A DNA stretch of 64,000 bases from Alitta virens (GCA_932294295.1 OW028577.1:9072001-9136000), one strand, 5' to 3'; counted from the stretch's first letter, positions 1 through 12,130 are shown. Numbers and translations: made by a program. Notes: generated by a model from the sequence alone, not told the origin.

Positions 1-154
1 ACCATATCAGATAAATTTTACATTTATCAAGGTTTACATTTTTTGGTGTAAGCCGACTATAAGCTAGGAGTTGACAGAAGCAGCCTGCTATAGCTACAGC
101 CAGGAATAGGTGGCTACAGCTGTCTAGAGTCGACCAGATTTTACAAAACTAACT
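1..154 (+). repeat. 320-bp inverted-repeat element, copy 1 (cut by window edge)
   Basis: Right part of a dispersed element also present at 23472-23672, 38627-38951 and 47510-47830. Shared text includes the 'gccgactataagctagga' and 'tacagccaggaatagg' stretches. The copy ends in AAAACTAACT, the inverted partner of the AGTTAGTTTCAT left end seen in the copies at 23472 and 38627. No coding potential. Best read as a non-autonomous DNA transposon (MITE). Confidence 0.6.
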
Positions 155-448
155 TTACGTGGTTGAAAAACTCAAGAGGTTTGTGCATCATAATTAAACC
201 ACCCTGCTAGAGGCCTAAGTTGTTTAAAAGAACCATAATTCTGGAGGCCTATGCATAAAACATGGCAGTTCATAGCGCTGAAGGGTAAGAAATGGTAGAG
301 TATCAAGAAATTTGGCGAAATTTGCTCCCCCCCCCCCCTTTAACAGTAATAAAAGTGTGCATAAAGCACAGGTCAGTAATGAAGAGAGAATTAAGACAGA
401 ATGGTCTGGATTCACGAGAACACATGCCAATTAAAGGATAATCAAGAT
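155..448. other. Spacer, nothing recognised
   Basis: AT-rich spacer between the edge element and the 3' tail of the minus-strand LINE. It holds a run of about 12 C near 328. No exon or repeat family was recognised. Confidence 0.4.
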
Positions 449-2310
449 ATAAGTATTATATTTATTTTTTATTTTTATTTTTTATCTTTATTGACATGTG
501 GTTTAACATTACAACAATACAAACATCATACGTCGAAACATAAACCACCCAGCCCCATAAGGGCTTATATGTCACTCCATTTCAGTGCTTAAATACATGA
601 CGTCTAAATAACAAAAAGTAACTATTTCCTTATTTCCATAGCTTTCAGCAAAAAGTTAGCCAATTGTACCTGATATTCGTTATTAATAAACACAAATTTT
701 CAAAATCATCATACTCATCGAAATTACTATTAATATCACACATAGTACATGAAATTCATCTTCTATATGATTTGTAATTATCAGTAGCCCCTGAAGAGCA
801 GATTTATTTGGAGCAACAAGAACCAGATCATTGGCATACAAAAGTGGTGTAACCTGAACGTCATTTAGTGAAATACCTAAATTAAGCTCATTTAATAACG
901 TGACTAGATCATTAACATATAATGAAAATAATGTTGGTGATAATGTATCACCTTGCCGAACTCCTAAGGTAATCTCAAACCAACCCGTACAAATATATTG
1001 TAGTCTAATACACCACATTGACAGATCATTTATTGTCTATATAGTATTATAAAGGTTTCCGTCAATGCCATAATGGTTTCTTAATTTAAAGAGAAACAAG
1101 TCTCTATCTTTGAAATCAAAAGCTTTTTGGAAGTCTACAAATGCACAAAAAGTACTTAAATTATTTATTCTATATCTTACAATAGATGTTAGAGAAAATA
1201 AATGATTTTGACAACTTCTATTAGACCAGAAACCATTATGTTCATCAACTACCAATCTATTTTCCTCAGAGTATTTAACAAGTCTATTATTAGGAATCCC
1301 TGTGTAAAGCTTATATATAAAGGAGAGTAGACTGATGCCACAGTAATCTAAGGGAACATAGGGATCTTTTGAAAAAATTTTAGGTAATGGTTAAATAAAT
1401 GCTTTTCTCCATGTATCTGGTACTAATTCATTTTTTAAAAAGTTCTGGAAAAAGGCAAGCAACACATTGTTAAGTTTACCAGTTTTGAGTACCTCATTGG
1501 TATGTATTCAGGCCCTACAGCTTTTTTTTTTCATACACCCTTTTCTATCTCTCTAAGACTCATGTCATTATTCAAGGTAGCATTAGACACATACCCAGGG
1601 TCTTGCATTTCTTCTTCAATTATTCCCTTCTCAATCATACACTGCCTATAAAAAATTTCATCAAAGGTGTATTGCACACTATTTGTTTCGGGGTTCAAAA
1701 GCTTACAGAGATCATTTTTCCATCGAGAAAGTACCTCATTTTGATCAGATGTTCTATCACCAGTATCCCCAGAGCAGTAAACAGAGAGTGGGATTCCTGA
1801 GGTTTTATTAGGCCCCAAATTTTTAATATAATTCCAAAATTCTTATTGTAATTCCAAAATTCTTTTGGATTTTCTGTCTCAATTTTCTACCACACCTTTT
1901 TGATGATTTCTCTCTTTTTTGCGGAGACATTTGTCAAATTCATTTGTTTTTTCTTAAACGTTTTCCTGTACTCTCTCTTTAGTTCATGATTACATTGGCG
2001 AAATATTTTCTCACAATGCCTCATTGTAGACCATTTTTCAGTTAATTCCTTGTCCCAAAAAGGCTTAAAATATTAAAATTTTCTAAAGACTCTAATTGTG
2101 CAATCTTTATATTGTAATTGTAAGTCCATTTGTTCAAAAATGCTTTTACAAAGTGTGTTATAAACATCATTTAGTGAATTTTGGGACATTTCTCTTGTAT
2201 CTAAAACATTAATCATACTTTCAGTTTTTCCTGACAAAATTGTTAAAAGTCAGGAAGTCATTTGGTATATCATCAAAAACATACTTTCTTATAGGTTGAT
2301 TGTTAACCTC
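449..2310 (-). pseudogene. Decayed non-LTR retrotransposon (LINE) with reverse transcriptase
   Basis: The minus strand, read from 2310 down to 449, carries broken pieces of a LINE ORF2. Open segments at 1531-1818, 1037-1255 and 683-1018 contain reverse transcriptase landmarks in the correct order. These are the motif A core FVDFQKAFDF, then GVRQGDTLSPTLF, then the catalytic box. The catalytic box reads YAND instead of YADD, so the first of the paired catalytic aspartates is lost. Frames are broken by stops and shifts. The 3' end is typical of a LINE, with AATAAAG followed by an A-rich AAAATAAAAAT-type tail ending near 449. The 5' end is not defined. The element is dead. Confidence 0.85.
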
Positions 2311-3075
2311 ACAGTTCATCTCCATATTTCAATTTCCATCATTTGCGAGTGTATTAAACTGATTATGAACATCGATTGATACAACAAGACTATGTCCAAT
2401 TCCACTTAGAACAAGGTTATTGGTAGTGGATGATTATTGGTGTGGTTGAATAACGAGGACTAAATGGTGGTTTGTAGTTGATGCTGTTTGTATTTATTCA
2501 CTTTATGTGTGGCCCGCTGCTGCATCTCTTTTGTAGACTTAGATGCATCTCATTCTCATAGTTTTACCATGTGGGCCACTAATGCTTCTAGAGGTATGTG
2601 TTGCTTCCCATGAGATAATATTTACACTGTGAAAAATATCTTGTGAAAATACATGTCTGAAATAAATTCTAGAAAGCAGCAGGCATCAGCAAATTGAAAA
2701 TGAAGTCAGAAATATTTTGACCATCTTTACTAATATATAGAGAAAAGTAAGGAAAAATTTACCTACTGTTCAGTAATTTCAATCAGTTCTATTCAATAGC
2801 CTATATTTTTCATTCAATGTTAATGCAAAAGCAATGAGTTGAGATTTGTGGTACTCTTTATTTCATAGTATGTTTCTAATTAATCAAAATAGGAAAAATT
2901 TAAAATAATCATTTACAGAACATAATTAATATTGTGATATAAATAGTAGTTTATAATTTTGTAATCGGAATAACATTAAAATAAAGATTACAAATTGCAC
3001 ATGACAAGAACTGCAAATTAAGGGTAGTTGTACAGAAAATAACAATTATAATAATAAGCTAACTAAAACGCATAA
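2311..3075. other. 3' flank of death-domain gene
   Basis: AT-rich sequence downstream of the death-domain stop codon. A minus-strand AATAAA (2857-2862, TTTATT on plus) lies about 215 bases after the stop and is the best candidate poly(A) signal. Nothing else was recognised. Confidence 0.4.
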
Positions 3076-6000
3076 CTAGCTCTCTGCGTCGTGTTCTTGC
3101 CCTGTGGAATCAACATGGATCTGTTCGGATTCTTCTGTTTCTTTACAATCTGAAATAAACATTCCAATGCATTTGAGGAGAATTTAAACACAAAAATATA
3201 ATGCAGATGTAGTTGTTGTTTTTTTGGTATATGATAAGTACCTTTAGGTAGTAAATCCATCAGGTAGTCTGTAATATCATGCCTTCCAACTTTGGATGTT
3301 GCTTTTGCCAAAACCTTCACCTGTGTGAAAAAATGAATGAAATGTTTACGCAATATTCTAGATTAATACACGAAGAAAGCCAAATTAAAGAAAAGAAAGA
3401 CAGACCATAATTAATTCAAATATTTGTTTTTCCGCATGCAAAATAAAGACATAATATGATTGGATCGTGTCTTTGGTTTTTTCGTGCTAATTTTCTTTTT
3501 ACTCTTTATATTTCATGACATTTCACACACATTTATATGAAATATCTATTTTTTATAATAAAACAATCATCAACGAATACAGGAAATAAAGTGCCTCGAT
3601 GCAGAAGATATCCGGACAGCATCCTCTGTAGAATATTAAATCCTTTATAACTAGAGGTATTTGTATCTTCAGCAACTGTAACTGTCGTTCTACGTCGAGC
3701 GAAAGTGTTGAAAGAAATGTCAAAATCCAATATGGCGACCAGAACACCAGATTGTCATAAATCATGCCGGCTTTCAGCCCCATGAGATATATACATATGT
3801 GGGTGATTATGAAAATAAATGTTACCTTATTGGATGTGAGGGTTGTTCTCTTGTACCAGTACATGAGCAGCTCTCTTGCTTGTTCTTTGGATTCCGGTAG
3901 TTGCCTCACTTCCTGTGCTTTTGATGACGTCAGATCGAATTCAGAGATGAGGGCATCTAGAGTCGAGGCGTCGATCTGGGAAGACAAGAAGTCAATCACG
4001 TCCTCAGTGAAAGGAGCTGGAAAGAAATTTATGAGAAACAATTTAAATACATTTTCCCCCAAAAATAATATTAAAAAAAAATGAAATTTTGTGATTAAAC
4101 TCAAGAATTACATGAGTTCCTTGGACCCACTGAGCAGGGAATCAGTCCGCTTGAAAATTTTGTGATACTCATTTCTGGTGAAAACAATTCAGCTTTAAAA
4201 TTTCATGAAGACACTGTGCCTTGCCTCACAAAAGTGATATGAAATGGGTTTCAGCCAAATTCAACAACTTGGTACATTTTAGAGGGTTTGAATAATATAT
4301 CTTATGGGCGCACAACAAAGAAAGGCTTACAAGGGAAAAACTTTGAGGTAAACATTTGAAAGGCTTTTTTAAAAGGTCTGAAATGAAAGTAAGAAAATGT
4401 CTGCAAAAAGAAGCTGTGAGGGGTGTTGCTTCAAAACTACATTAATATATTTATAATACTGAAACACTATAAAGGAAGATTTTTTTTTGGATACTACAAG
4501 TGTAGGGCTTTCCTGGATGTCTTCCATCGAAGTATCACAGACAACACAGTTGTATGCCCAGAACATCCTAACTGGTTGAGACCTGCCCTCTGTCCAAGCC
4601 AAAATGAACTGAGGTGTTGAGCCGTGCTGTGCAAGAGGCAAACTCATCCCAGCCAGGCAGTTAGTCCTGATAAGAGCTACGGCCACATGGTCTGTAAATG
4701 TCCTGGAATGGCGCTCCAGGTAGATTTTTTCATTAACCAAATATTAAAAGTGACAAAAACGGGTATTAGTAAATACAGTACAAAACTCTCTTAGTTCCAT
4801 GCATCCCATAACTAAAGCAGACTTTGTGCTGCTAGCATTTTTGTTTTTGCCCAGGGATGTTAATCTGTATGTATGTATGTATTTTGCTAGTGGACAACTG
4901 ATCCGCTAATTTTCACCAAAAAAAGATGTAAGCTGAGCAAGAAAGTACTTCAGTGAAACCTGAAGATATGTAATTGAAAATGCTGCTGCGGAAATGGTTT
5001 CTTCAAATGAGAAAAGTTTCTCGTTTCTTTGATTTCAGCTTTTTCGAATGTGAATATACATGTGCACACACTTTGATTCCCTTTTAAAGATTGCATGAAA
5101 CGCAGCAAATCAGCTGTCACTAAAAGAATCCAGACTTCAAGAGTATTTTCTATGATGTCAAAAAATGTCCATCTCTCAGCACATGGTGAAGGGCTTCACA
5201 CATTTGTGACTTATTCAGCATGATATGGCTATGCTGCTTGCTTCATCTTAATGTTACATGTGCCAACTGCTATTGAAATTTGATTTCCCATGTAAGTTAT
5301 CCATTCAACCAGGCTTCATGTACAACAACCCATATCTCAGGTTCACGTTTTTAACCCTCACCTTTGCCTTTTAGGGGTCTCATGGCTATAGATACTATAG
5401 ACTTTTCAAAATTAGGGCAAAATAGGGAAAATTCCTACTCTTTCAAACCTCCATAAAAAAGACACTATTTACCCTACATGAATGAAATTGTATCAATAAC
5501 ATATCTAAATTATAGTATTCTCACTTTTCAACTTCATTTTATATTAATTTCATGCTGATTACATAATAATGGAAAATCAGAAAAAAATGCTGAATATTTT
5601 GTTAAATTATGTATCCAGAGCAGAAATCTGGCATTAATGCACTTACCCTAACTGTGTTATTAACCTATAAAGCTAAGTTGTGCATTTTGATTGTCACATC
5701 GACATATCTCAGCTGTGTTTTACAATATTTATAGAAAAATGAAGAAAAACATAAACATTTCTGTTTCCAGAGCAGGACTCGCACTACTGCACCTACATGC
5801 ATACAAAACTTAATAACAATATGTCTAAAATAGTGTAGAGATACATTTTTGGGGGTTTCATGACCATTAATGACAGATAATTTTATATAATAAGGAAAAT
5901 TTGGTACTCTTTCAAACCCTCGTATCAATGACTCTATGAAAAATTTGCCAAAGATATATTGTATATCTAGATGATAGTACTTTACTTTTAAGCTTCATTT

Positions 6001-7234
6001 TGACATTTGTTTTATCCTTCCTTTTTTTTATAATAATGGAAAATCTGGAAAACAATGCTTAAAATATTGTGATGCCTCCTTCATATTCCTTAGTTGTACA
6101 ATTGATGTGCATACAATTATTAAATATTTGATTATAGTCGGCACAGATGCGTTTATATTGTCCAGACAATATTTATTCAACCTTTGGCAAAATAACACGA
6201 AAAATAACAGGACAGCTGCCAGGCTTTAATTGTGCTAGGTCCCATGGGGCTAAACGGATATGACTTGGCTTGGCTTAATTGTTGTACATTCAGGCAGTTG
6301 TTCCTATCTCTGAATAGTAATGAGTACAGTACTGTAGTTCGGTTTGTACTCTGGGGATTAAACCCCAAGGTCAATTGCCCAACCCCTTGTGTGATCTGTT
6401 GTTAAGAGTGCTATTCAAAGCCAAGTACGATGGATATTTTAGGAGATATGCCTTAATGATTGACGTACATCTAAGCCATGGTTTTCCTTGAGCTCTTATG
6501 CAATTTATATGAAGTGAATTCCCGACAGACAGCATTGTTAACTGCATACAACAAATGTATAGTACGGAGATAGGAAGTATGTCCTGTACATTAGGGCACA
6601 CAGAAGTACAATATTAGCGTTCTTCTGTCATAAGATAGATAGTAAGGAGGAGCAATGGTCTTATAGCCTAGTGACACTGAGTGTCACTCAGGGAATCGTT
6701 GTGCGGGTGTCAAACAAGGACATAGAAGAAGAAGTCATGACATCAGTCATGTTCAGGCTATTGTGCAATAATTGATGGATGGTTGGTGTTCTTATCAATA
6801 TCACCATTTAGCTATCCTAACACAACTGTCTGGAAATGTTTGTGCTGCGTCATCTGACAGTTCACATCTCTGTGTCTTGCAGCATCACATCTTTGCTTTG
6901 TAAAGTGTTGTTTATACATCTGTGTCTCTTCACGTCTGACACATAAATAATGCCAACAAAAGCTGTGCACATTGCAGCAGCCTGGTGAGACAGAAGACCA
7001 TTTCTAGAACTTATTGCTCAAATGCATATTGGCAGTCATGTAGAGTAAATTACCTGTTTTACAGGTAGGAGACCAGGTGATTTTTGTTTTACAGCAAGAT
7101 ATCTAGGGAATTAGCATACTCTAGAGAAGACTCCGGAGACAGACAACCATTAGAGACAGCTAGACAGATGTATATTTACCTCTTAGAGGAACTGGAAGCC
7201 TCCTGACTAATTTTCCTGCTTCGTCGTCAGCCAT
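3076..7234 (-). CDS. Small single-death-domain protein (4 exons)
   Basis: Minus-strand exons 7234-7180, 4016-3826, 3320-3242 and 3149-3076 join with phases 1, 0 and 1 at GT-AG junctions. They give 399 bases, 132 residues plus TAG. Residues 1-19 are a short head beginning MADDEAGKLVRRLP. Residues 20-108 form a death domain: helices including IDFLSSQIDASTLDALI, then SKEQARELLMYWYKR (helix 4-5 region with the characteristic tryptophan), then VLAKATSKVGRHDITDYL, matching the usual 'L..AL...GR.D....L' end of the fold. Residues 109-132 are an acidic tail. Death domains act in the cytosol as homotypic interaction modules of apoptosis and innate-immune adaptors (FADD, MyD88, NF-kB pathways). A protein of little more than one domain would be an adaptor or decoy, but the partner is unknown. 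The ATG is the first in a short first exon. A 5' UTR exon further upstream is possible. There is no second death-fold domain in the model, although an unrecognised exon in the 3.2-kb first intron cannot be excluded. Confidence 0.82.
4369..4740 (-). other. Unassigned open frame inside intron 1 of the death-domain gene
   Basis: A 123-codon open frame with no recognised motif, no matching splice sites and ordinary base composition. It lies wholly within the first intron (4017-7179). Most likely a chance frame or repeat remnant. Confidence 0.15.
5371..6075. repeat. Degenerate tandem repeat, about 3 units
   Basis: Two diverged units share 'ctctttcaaacc', 'atagta...ttcattttatatt-like' and 'aataatggaaaatc' blocks in the same order (about 5371-5625 and 5845-6075). 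Between them a shorter segment repeats the 'ccagagcag' and 'gaaaaatgaagaaaaa' parts. The block lies in intron 1 of the death-domain gene and has no coding potential. Confidence 0.5.
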
Positions 7235-8599
7235 TTTGTTGACTTATAAGTCCCTTGCCGGACACTAATGAAAGATTTGTTTGTTTAATATTGTCCAGGA
7301 CTGTCCATTGTCCATTTAACTGTCCAAACTATAAGGAAAACAAGGCTTGAATCACAACAGGTCTGTTTATTTGTGTTGCATAGAATCAATAAACACACAG
7401 TAATGGTAGGTGGGGCCTTGGACATGAGCATTCTTGTCAATATCTTAATCCATAATATGCTATTGACGGTATTAATTAAATCCTCTCAAGCAGTATTGTG
7501 TATGTTAAGCCATAGTTACGTAGAAGAGGTGTTGCATTTTTTTTTAAAACCTTACTTTCGTGCAGGTGTTATACCAATGCAATTTGTCATAAGGTGTTAT
7601 TTATAGAAGCTGATTGTCTTAAACTTATCACCTTTTCTTGTTTGCATTAATAAATTTTTAAGATAACCATTAAGTAATATCTTGGAGAAATATTATACCT
7701 AAGCTTCCAAGGTAATATATTAATGTGTATATATATATATATATATATATATTTACATAATTCAATTCCATTTATTCATTCATTTAACACTTTAGACTTT
7801 AATGGCTGAATTGCAACCCTATGGTTAAAATATATACATAGAAATTTGAGGGGAAACGAATTCGATATAAATTGTGAAATATAACGACGGCCCATGCAAG
7901 CTTTTAGATAACATATAAAAGTTGGAAATTTCTGCTTGTCAGCTGTTTAGTTACAAAATTTATAGTCAAATGTTGGTCGTCAGTCTACCTTGTTTTTCAG
8001 AAGAAAAAAACCCACTAAAGACGCAATTGTCAATAACAAACCTTTTCTCAATTACGATAGTTTAGTTTGTGAAGCATTGTGATACTGGTGAGGTGCTCTG
8101 ATATAGAATTATCATATGACCTGTATTTTGTAATATTTAGTTGAATAGTTTTTCAACAGCGGTATATTATATTTGGACAGGTGGACAGTTATCACGTGTT
8201 CTAATATACCAAAAAGACAGCAGTTGTGACGCCTTAATTATAACAAAGATACTGTAAGTTATCACCCGTTTATTTTGAGAATACAGGTTAAAGTGAAATA
8301 TGACAACTGAGTGGAATAAATTCCTGTATTCTCAAAATATCAACATGTGACAACGATTATTCTCTCCTGTTGTGCATTTAAAAATATAAGTTAATTTGAC
8401 AGTCAAGTCCCTGAATCCACAGCGCTAAAAACGGCGAAAAATAAAACTATGTGAACATACTTAATTTTCTCAGCCTTCGAGTGTCATAGAGATACCATCT
8501 ATGCAACTATGAGATTCCCCGTTTCCTTGGCAACAATTTAATACTAATACGTTTTCTATTCTACTCCCATTCATTGCGGAGATCTGAGTGAAGATACAA
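7235..8599. other. 5' flank of death-domain gene, mostly featureless
   Basis: AT-rich sequence with a (TA)n microsatellite at about 7727-7752. No exon was recognised. An untranslated first exon of the minus-strand gene could lie here or just beyond. Confidence 0.35.
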
Positions 8600-8770
8600 A
8601 GCAATGTCTGATCACTGAAAGACCTTTTAGCAAGCAGCACTGAGGTCCAGCGCACCTGCGGATGACGTCATTTTAGAAAAGAGGGCGTGGCTAAACTGAC
8701 CGTTTTGTGAATACAGAAAAATATCTATCAGCTCTTGACCAATCAGCGATCTGCATTTGGCATTGGTAGA
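8600..8770 (-). promoter_or_regulatory. Candidate promoter of the death-domain gene
   Basis: Clustered elements: a full CRE palindrome TGACGTCA at 8663-8670, a GGGCGTGG GC/CACCC-type box near 8682, and a CCAAT box (gaccaatcag) near 8736. The cluster is about 1.4 kb upstream of the first coding exon of the minus-strand death-domain gene. It would require a 5' UTR exon, which I could not delimit. The spacing and combination suggest a promoter, but no transcription start is visible. Confidence 0.35.
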
Positions 8771-9157
8771 GGTTAAAATTCATTAGCTAATGTGACATTC
8801 ATGTGCATACATGTTTAAAGCTAAGTGCAGTGACACAGTTGACATTACATGCAACTCAAATGAACTGGTGTGCAAAAAATGAATAAAAGTTCTCCCTTAT
8901 AAGATGTTAGAAAAAAACATAAAGCAATCCTATATATGCTTCTGTGTGAGCATGTCTGCAGATTTACCTAAGATAAAAGTGCAGTTGTTGCAATACTTCC
9001 TCATAGATCTCAGTTGACATTCACACTGTGGGATTCTGTTACATTATCAAAGAATACTGCCTGGTATATATTTTGCGAAACATGTTAAAAATCTGGTACA
9101 TTGCTGTGGTGATTCATGGTGGTATCATTATTTCATGCCTGGTTGGGACCAAGTCAT

Positions 9158-9432
9158 TATGAAGCTCATAGCCTCAATAAATGAATGCAAAATATGCTAA
9201 CTGTCCAGCGTGGCTCTTTGTGAAGGTCTAACCGTAATTTTACTTTAGTGATCTTAGGAATACTGTAACAATACTTTGTTGTCCAGCTGCAAATAATATT
9301 ATATAAATCATAATGATATCCATATTTCATGTGTCCTTTATGGGACAATATATAATATTGTGAAGCCCATAGCCTTACTAAAGGAATGCAAAATATGTCT
9401 AACTGCCCAGCTTGGCACTACGTGAACATCTA
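9158..9432. repeat. Direct duplication, about 72 bp, spaced 202 bp
   Basis: The blocks 9158-9229 and 9360-9432 both read 'tgaagcYcatagcct...gaatgcaaaatatg...ctaactg.ccagc.tggc...gtgaa..tctaa' with scattered differences. Flanking sequence is unrelated to genes. Confidence 0.6.
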
Positions 9433-9980
9433 AACCTATATTATACAGTTAGTCATTAATGGCCAGCTGCCTGCTGATCAACTTTTTTGTCCATTGTCTA
9501 ACTGTAAAGGTTCTTATATTACGAAATAAATGCAGGCCATCAACATTGATTTAGAAGGGAATATTCTTGCCAGGTAACAGATTGAAGATATGCATGTAAT
9601 GTGGAGACGACAATGATGACAATGTAGCAATAGAAACATCGTGTTGGTAACTTGGTATTCAGCAAGGAAACTCCATGTCACCCACATTATTCATTAGCTT
9701 GCCACCCCTGGGAACTGGTTTCCTCTACTGTTATGAAAGACTCAATAGCCTGAAAAGAATCCCATGGTGCTACTGAGTCAGTAATGGTCAGGGGAAACAA
9801 AAGATTCATTGTCCTCCTATTAATCGTTCGAGGTCAAATAGAGTACCACTGCCACCTACATATTATGGGCTTTATAATGAAAATGTAAATGCCAAGTTTG
9901 CAGTCTATCATTTTCTGAGATAAACTTAATTAACAGTAGGCTATATATCCATGGCAGGGCTGTAAATATTTCTTGTGACT

Positions 9981-10133
9981 ACATGGCCAATTTTGCCACG
10001 TGCGTTTTCCATGCGTTTGGATAAACGCATGGAAAACGCATGGTTTTTGCCTCATTATAATTTGCTAAATACCATGAGTTTTCCATGCGTTTATCCTTCT
10101 TATGGAAAATGCACGTGGCACATTTGGCCATGT
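9981..10133 (+). repeat. Nested palindromic element, copy 1
   Basis: The outer ends ACATGGCCAA and TTTGGCCATGT are inverted repeats, continuing inward as GCCACGTGCGTTTTCCATG against ATGGAAAATGCACGTGGC. Inside the left arm is a second perfect hairpin, CGTTTTCCATGCGTTT-GG-ATAAACGCATGGAAAACG. A related copy in reverse orientation is at 32086-32218. No protein is encoded. Probably a fold-back MITE. Confidence 0.75.
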
Positions 10134-11166
10134 ACACACTGTTCAATCGCATGGTCAACCTTATCAACAACAGAGCTATGGTTTGAGGATAATCGGCCAA
10201 GATTCGACCTCACAAACTTCTGACTTAAAACAGTTGCGAATTTAAATAACTTGGTCAGTATACCCAGTTTTTAAGGCAAACTACAGAAATGTTGGGTCAT
10301 TAAAAAATCCTATAACATAAAAGCCTTTCATTGCTCAATTAAAATTTAGAGCTGCAGCCTGTAACTCTACTAAGTTTATTGAAATATACAGAATGTGGGG
10401 ATTTTTATTTCATTTCTGCGAAATTACGTTCTATTCTCAGTTAATCGGAGACCCCGCGGAAACCTACTTTTGTCTCTCTTTAAATATATATTATATGAAA
10501 TAGTTTTCCATAGGGCGCTTTGAGATTAATTTGATATAATTAGTAGACTTCTTATTATAATGATGAAAGTCTGGGTGCTGTGGTTAGGCCCACATACACC
10601 AACAGCAAGTGATTACCTTGTGATGAACCTATAGACCTAGTCAGTGTCCAAAATGAGGTGAATTATGGCTTCATGGAAATTAATCCAAATTTCTCTTCTT
10701 TTTTCCATTTTACTTTACTGGAATCTTTCAACTTGCATTTCTTTTCATTGTAAATCAAGTTAGATCTTTGTGTTTCTCAATTTAATTGTCACACCAAGCA
10801 TATTGCTGGTTGGTGTCTCACTTGACCTCTCACTCCAATGACATCTCATTTGTCAGTTCTTTTTTTACTTCAATTTACCCCCATATAGATGTGTTTTCTA
10901 AATTTAGGTTCTTCCTGGTTGTTATTTTTTATATATATATATTTTCGTGTTCGTGTTGTTATTCCACACACAAAGAGACAAGCCTGACAAATGCCATCAT
11001 ATTTCTACCTACAATAATCAACACGTATACGGTGAAACCCAACAATTACGTGGTCTTAATAGGCAGCATGGCCTTATTGGTGGAATATTTACAATGTAAA
11101 TCACCTAGCTAATTCACCACTCGGCAAATTGAAGTGGCCAGTAGAGGAGCTTTCCAATGTCTAATG
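10134..11166. other. Spacer, nothing recognised
   Basis: AT-rich intergenic sequence. The 10786-11112 open frame has no recognisable domain or splice context. Confidence 0.35.
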
Positions 11167-11228
11167 TCCAGTTATGTCCAGATTTCATCTTATAATGACC
11201 AGTTATGTCCAGATTTCATCTTATAATG
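11167..11228 (+). repeat. 31-bp tandem duplication
   Basis: Two adjacent exact copies of a 31-bp unit starting 'ccagttatgtccagatttc' and ending 'ttataatga'. Confidence 0.8.
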
Positions 11229-11335
11229 AATGGTCAAGTGGAATTTTGGCCCAAACGATGGTCTTAAATTGAAGGTAAATAAAAGTGAAGTTGATAGTAT
11301 CTCGTTAGAACGATTTACTTTCTCGTTTGGAGGAG

Positions 11336-11621
11336 ATATTATCTCGTTGGAACGAGAAAAAAAAATGTCCATGTCCCCTCCCAGCCACCGTAGAAATATG
11401 AGTCGTCGACCTAATCTTTTTATCACACTTATATTATCTTTACCTGTGCCCACTTTAGATTCCTGAATTGCCACCAGTCAATAAAAGTCATAAAGTCATA
11501 AAGAGCCTTATAGAGTACAAAATATACGAACATATATACTCTAAGTTGGCTTTTATTGAAATATTATTTCGTTGGAACGAGATATAAAAAAAAAGTCCAT
11601 GTCCCCTCCCAGCCACCGTAC
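11336..11621 (+). repeat. Pair of direct repeats about 60 bp long
   Basis: 11336-11392 and 11561-11620 share 'tcgttggaacgaga' followed by an A run and 'gtccatgtcccctcccagcc'. They are separated by about 170 bp of unrelated sequence, and copy 2 runs into a long T tract near 11640. Probably fragments of a dispersed element. Confidence 0.55.
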
Positions 11622-11789
11622 ATTTCTGAGGTTAAACCTTTTTTTTTTTTTTTTTTTTAGTTTTTGTGCTAATTTTTCACTATATGTTTTAGATCCTATT
11701 TGCAACAAAGGACGTTTATGTTGTCTAATTAATAATATATCGTGATGAACTGCGATAAAGAAAACATCGACATTTGATGATGTTACAGT

Positions 11790-12006
11790 CAGTGGCGTAG
11801 CTATGGGGGGCCTGGGGGGGGGGGGGCACGTGCCCCCCCCTCCACTCAAAGGCTGTGCCCCCCAGGTGCCCCCCCAGATTGGCTCACAAAAGTTCAGCCT
11901 CTTAACACAGTCACGTCGAAATGATCTATGTGGGCCCCCCCAAAAAAACATTGTGCCCCCCCCGAGTGCCCCCCCCCCCACTCTGCTAACCCTAGCTACG
12001 CCACTG
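11790..12006 (+). mobile_element. hAT-type MITE with 8-bp target-site duplication
   Basis: The element starts CAGTGGCGTAGCTA and ends TAGCTACGCCACTG, a perfect terminal inverted repeat. It is flanked by an exact 8-bp duplication GTTACAGT at 11782-11789 and 12007-12014. An 8-bp duplication with CAGTGGCGTAGC-type ends is characteristic of hAT-family non-autonomous elements. The interior is full of G and C runs and has no transposase. The intact ends suggest a fairly young insertion. Confidence 0.9.
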
Positions 12007-12130
12007 GTTACAGTTCGCAATTTAGCTCTCATCTTGCATTGGATTCTATATCATATCCAATGTAGCATTATGAGATAGTTTTAAAAATAGGTTGCAAGCT
12101 GTTTTCAGTACTGACTCGATACAGTCAACA

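Noticed and set aside
11553..12078. 159- and 91-codon open frames rich in Gly and Pro
   Set aside because: They come from the G/C homopolymers of the hAT MITE.
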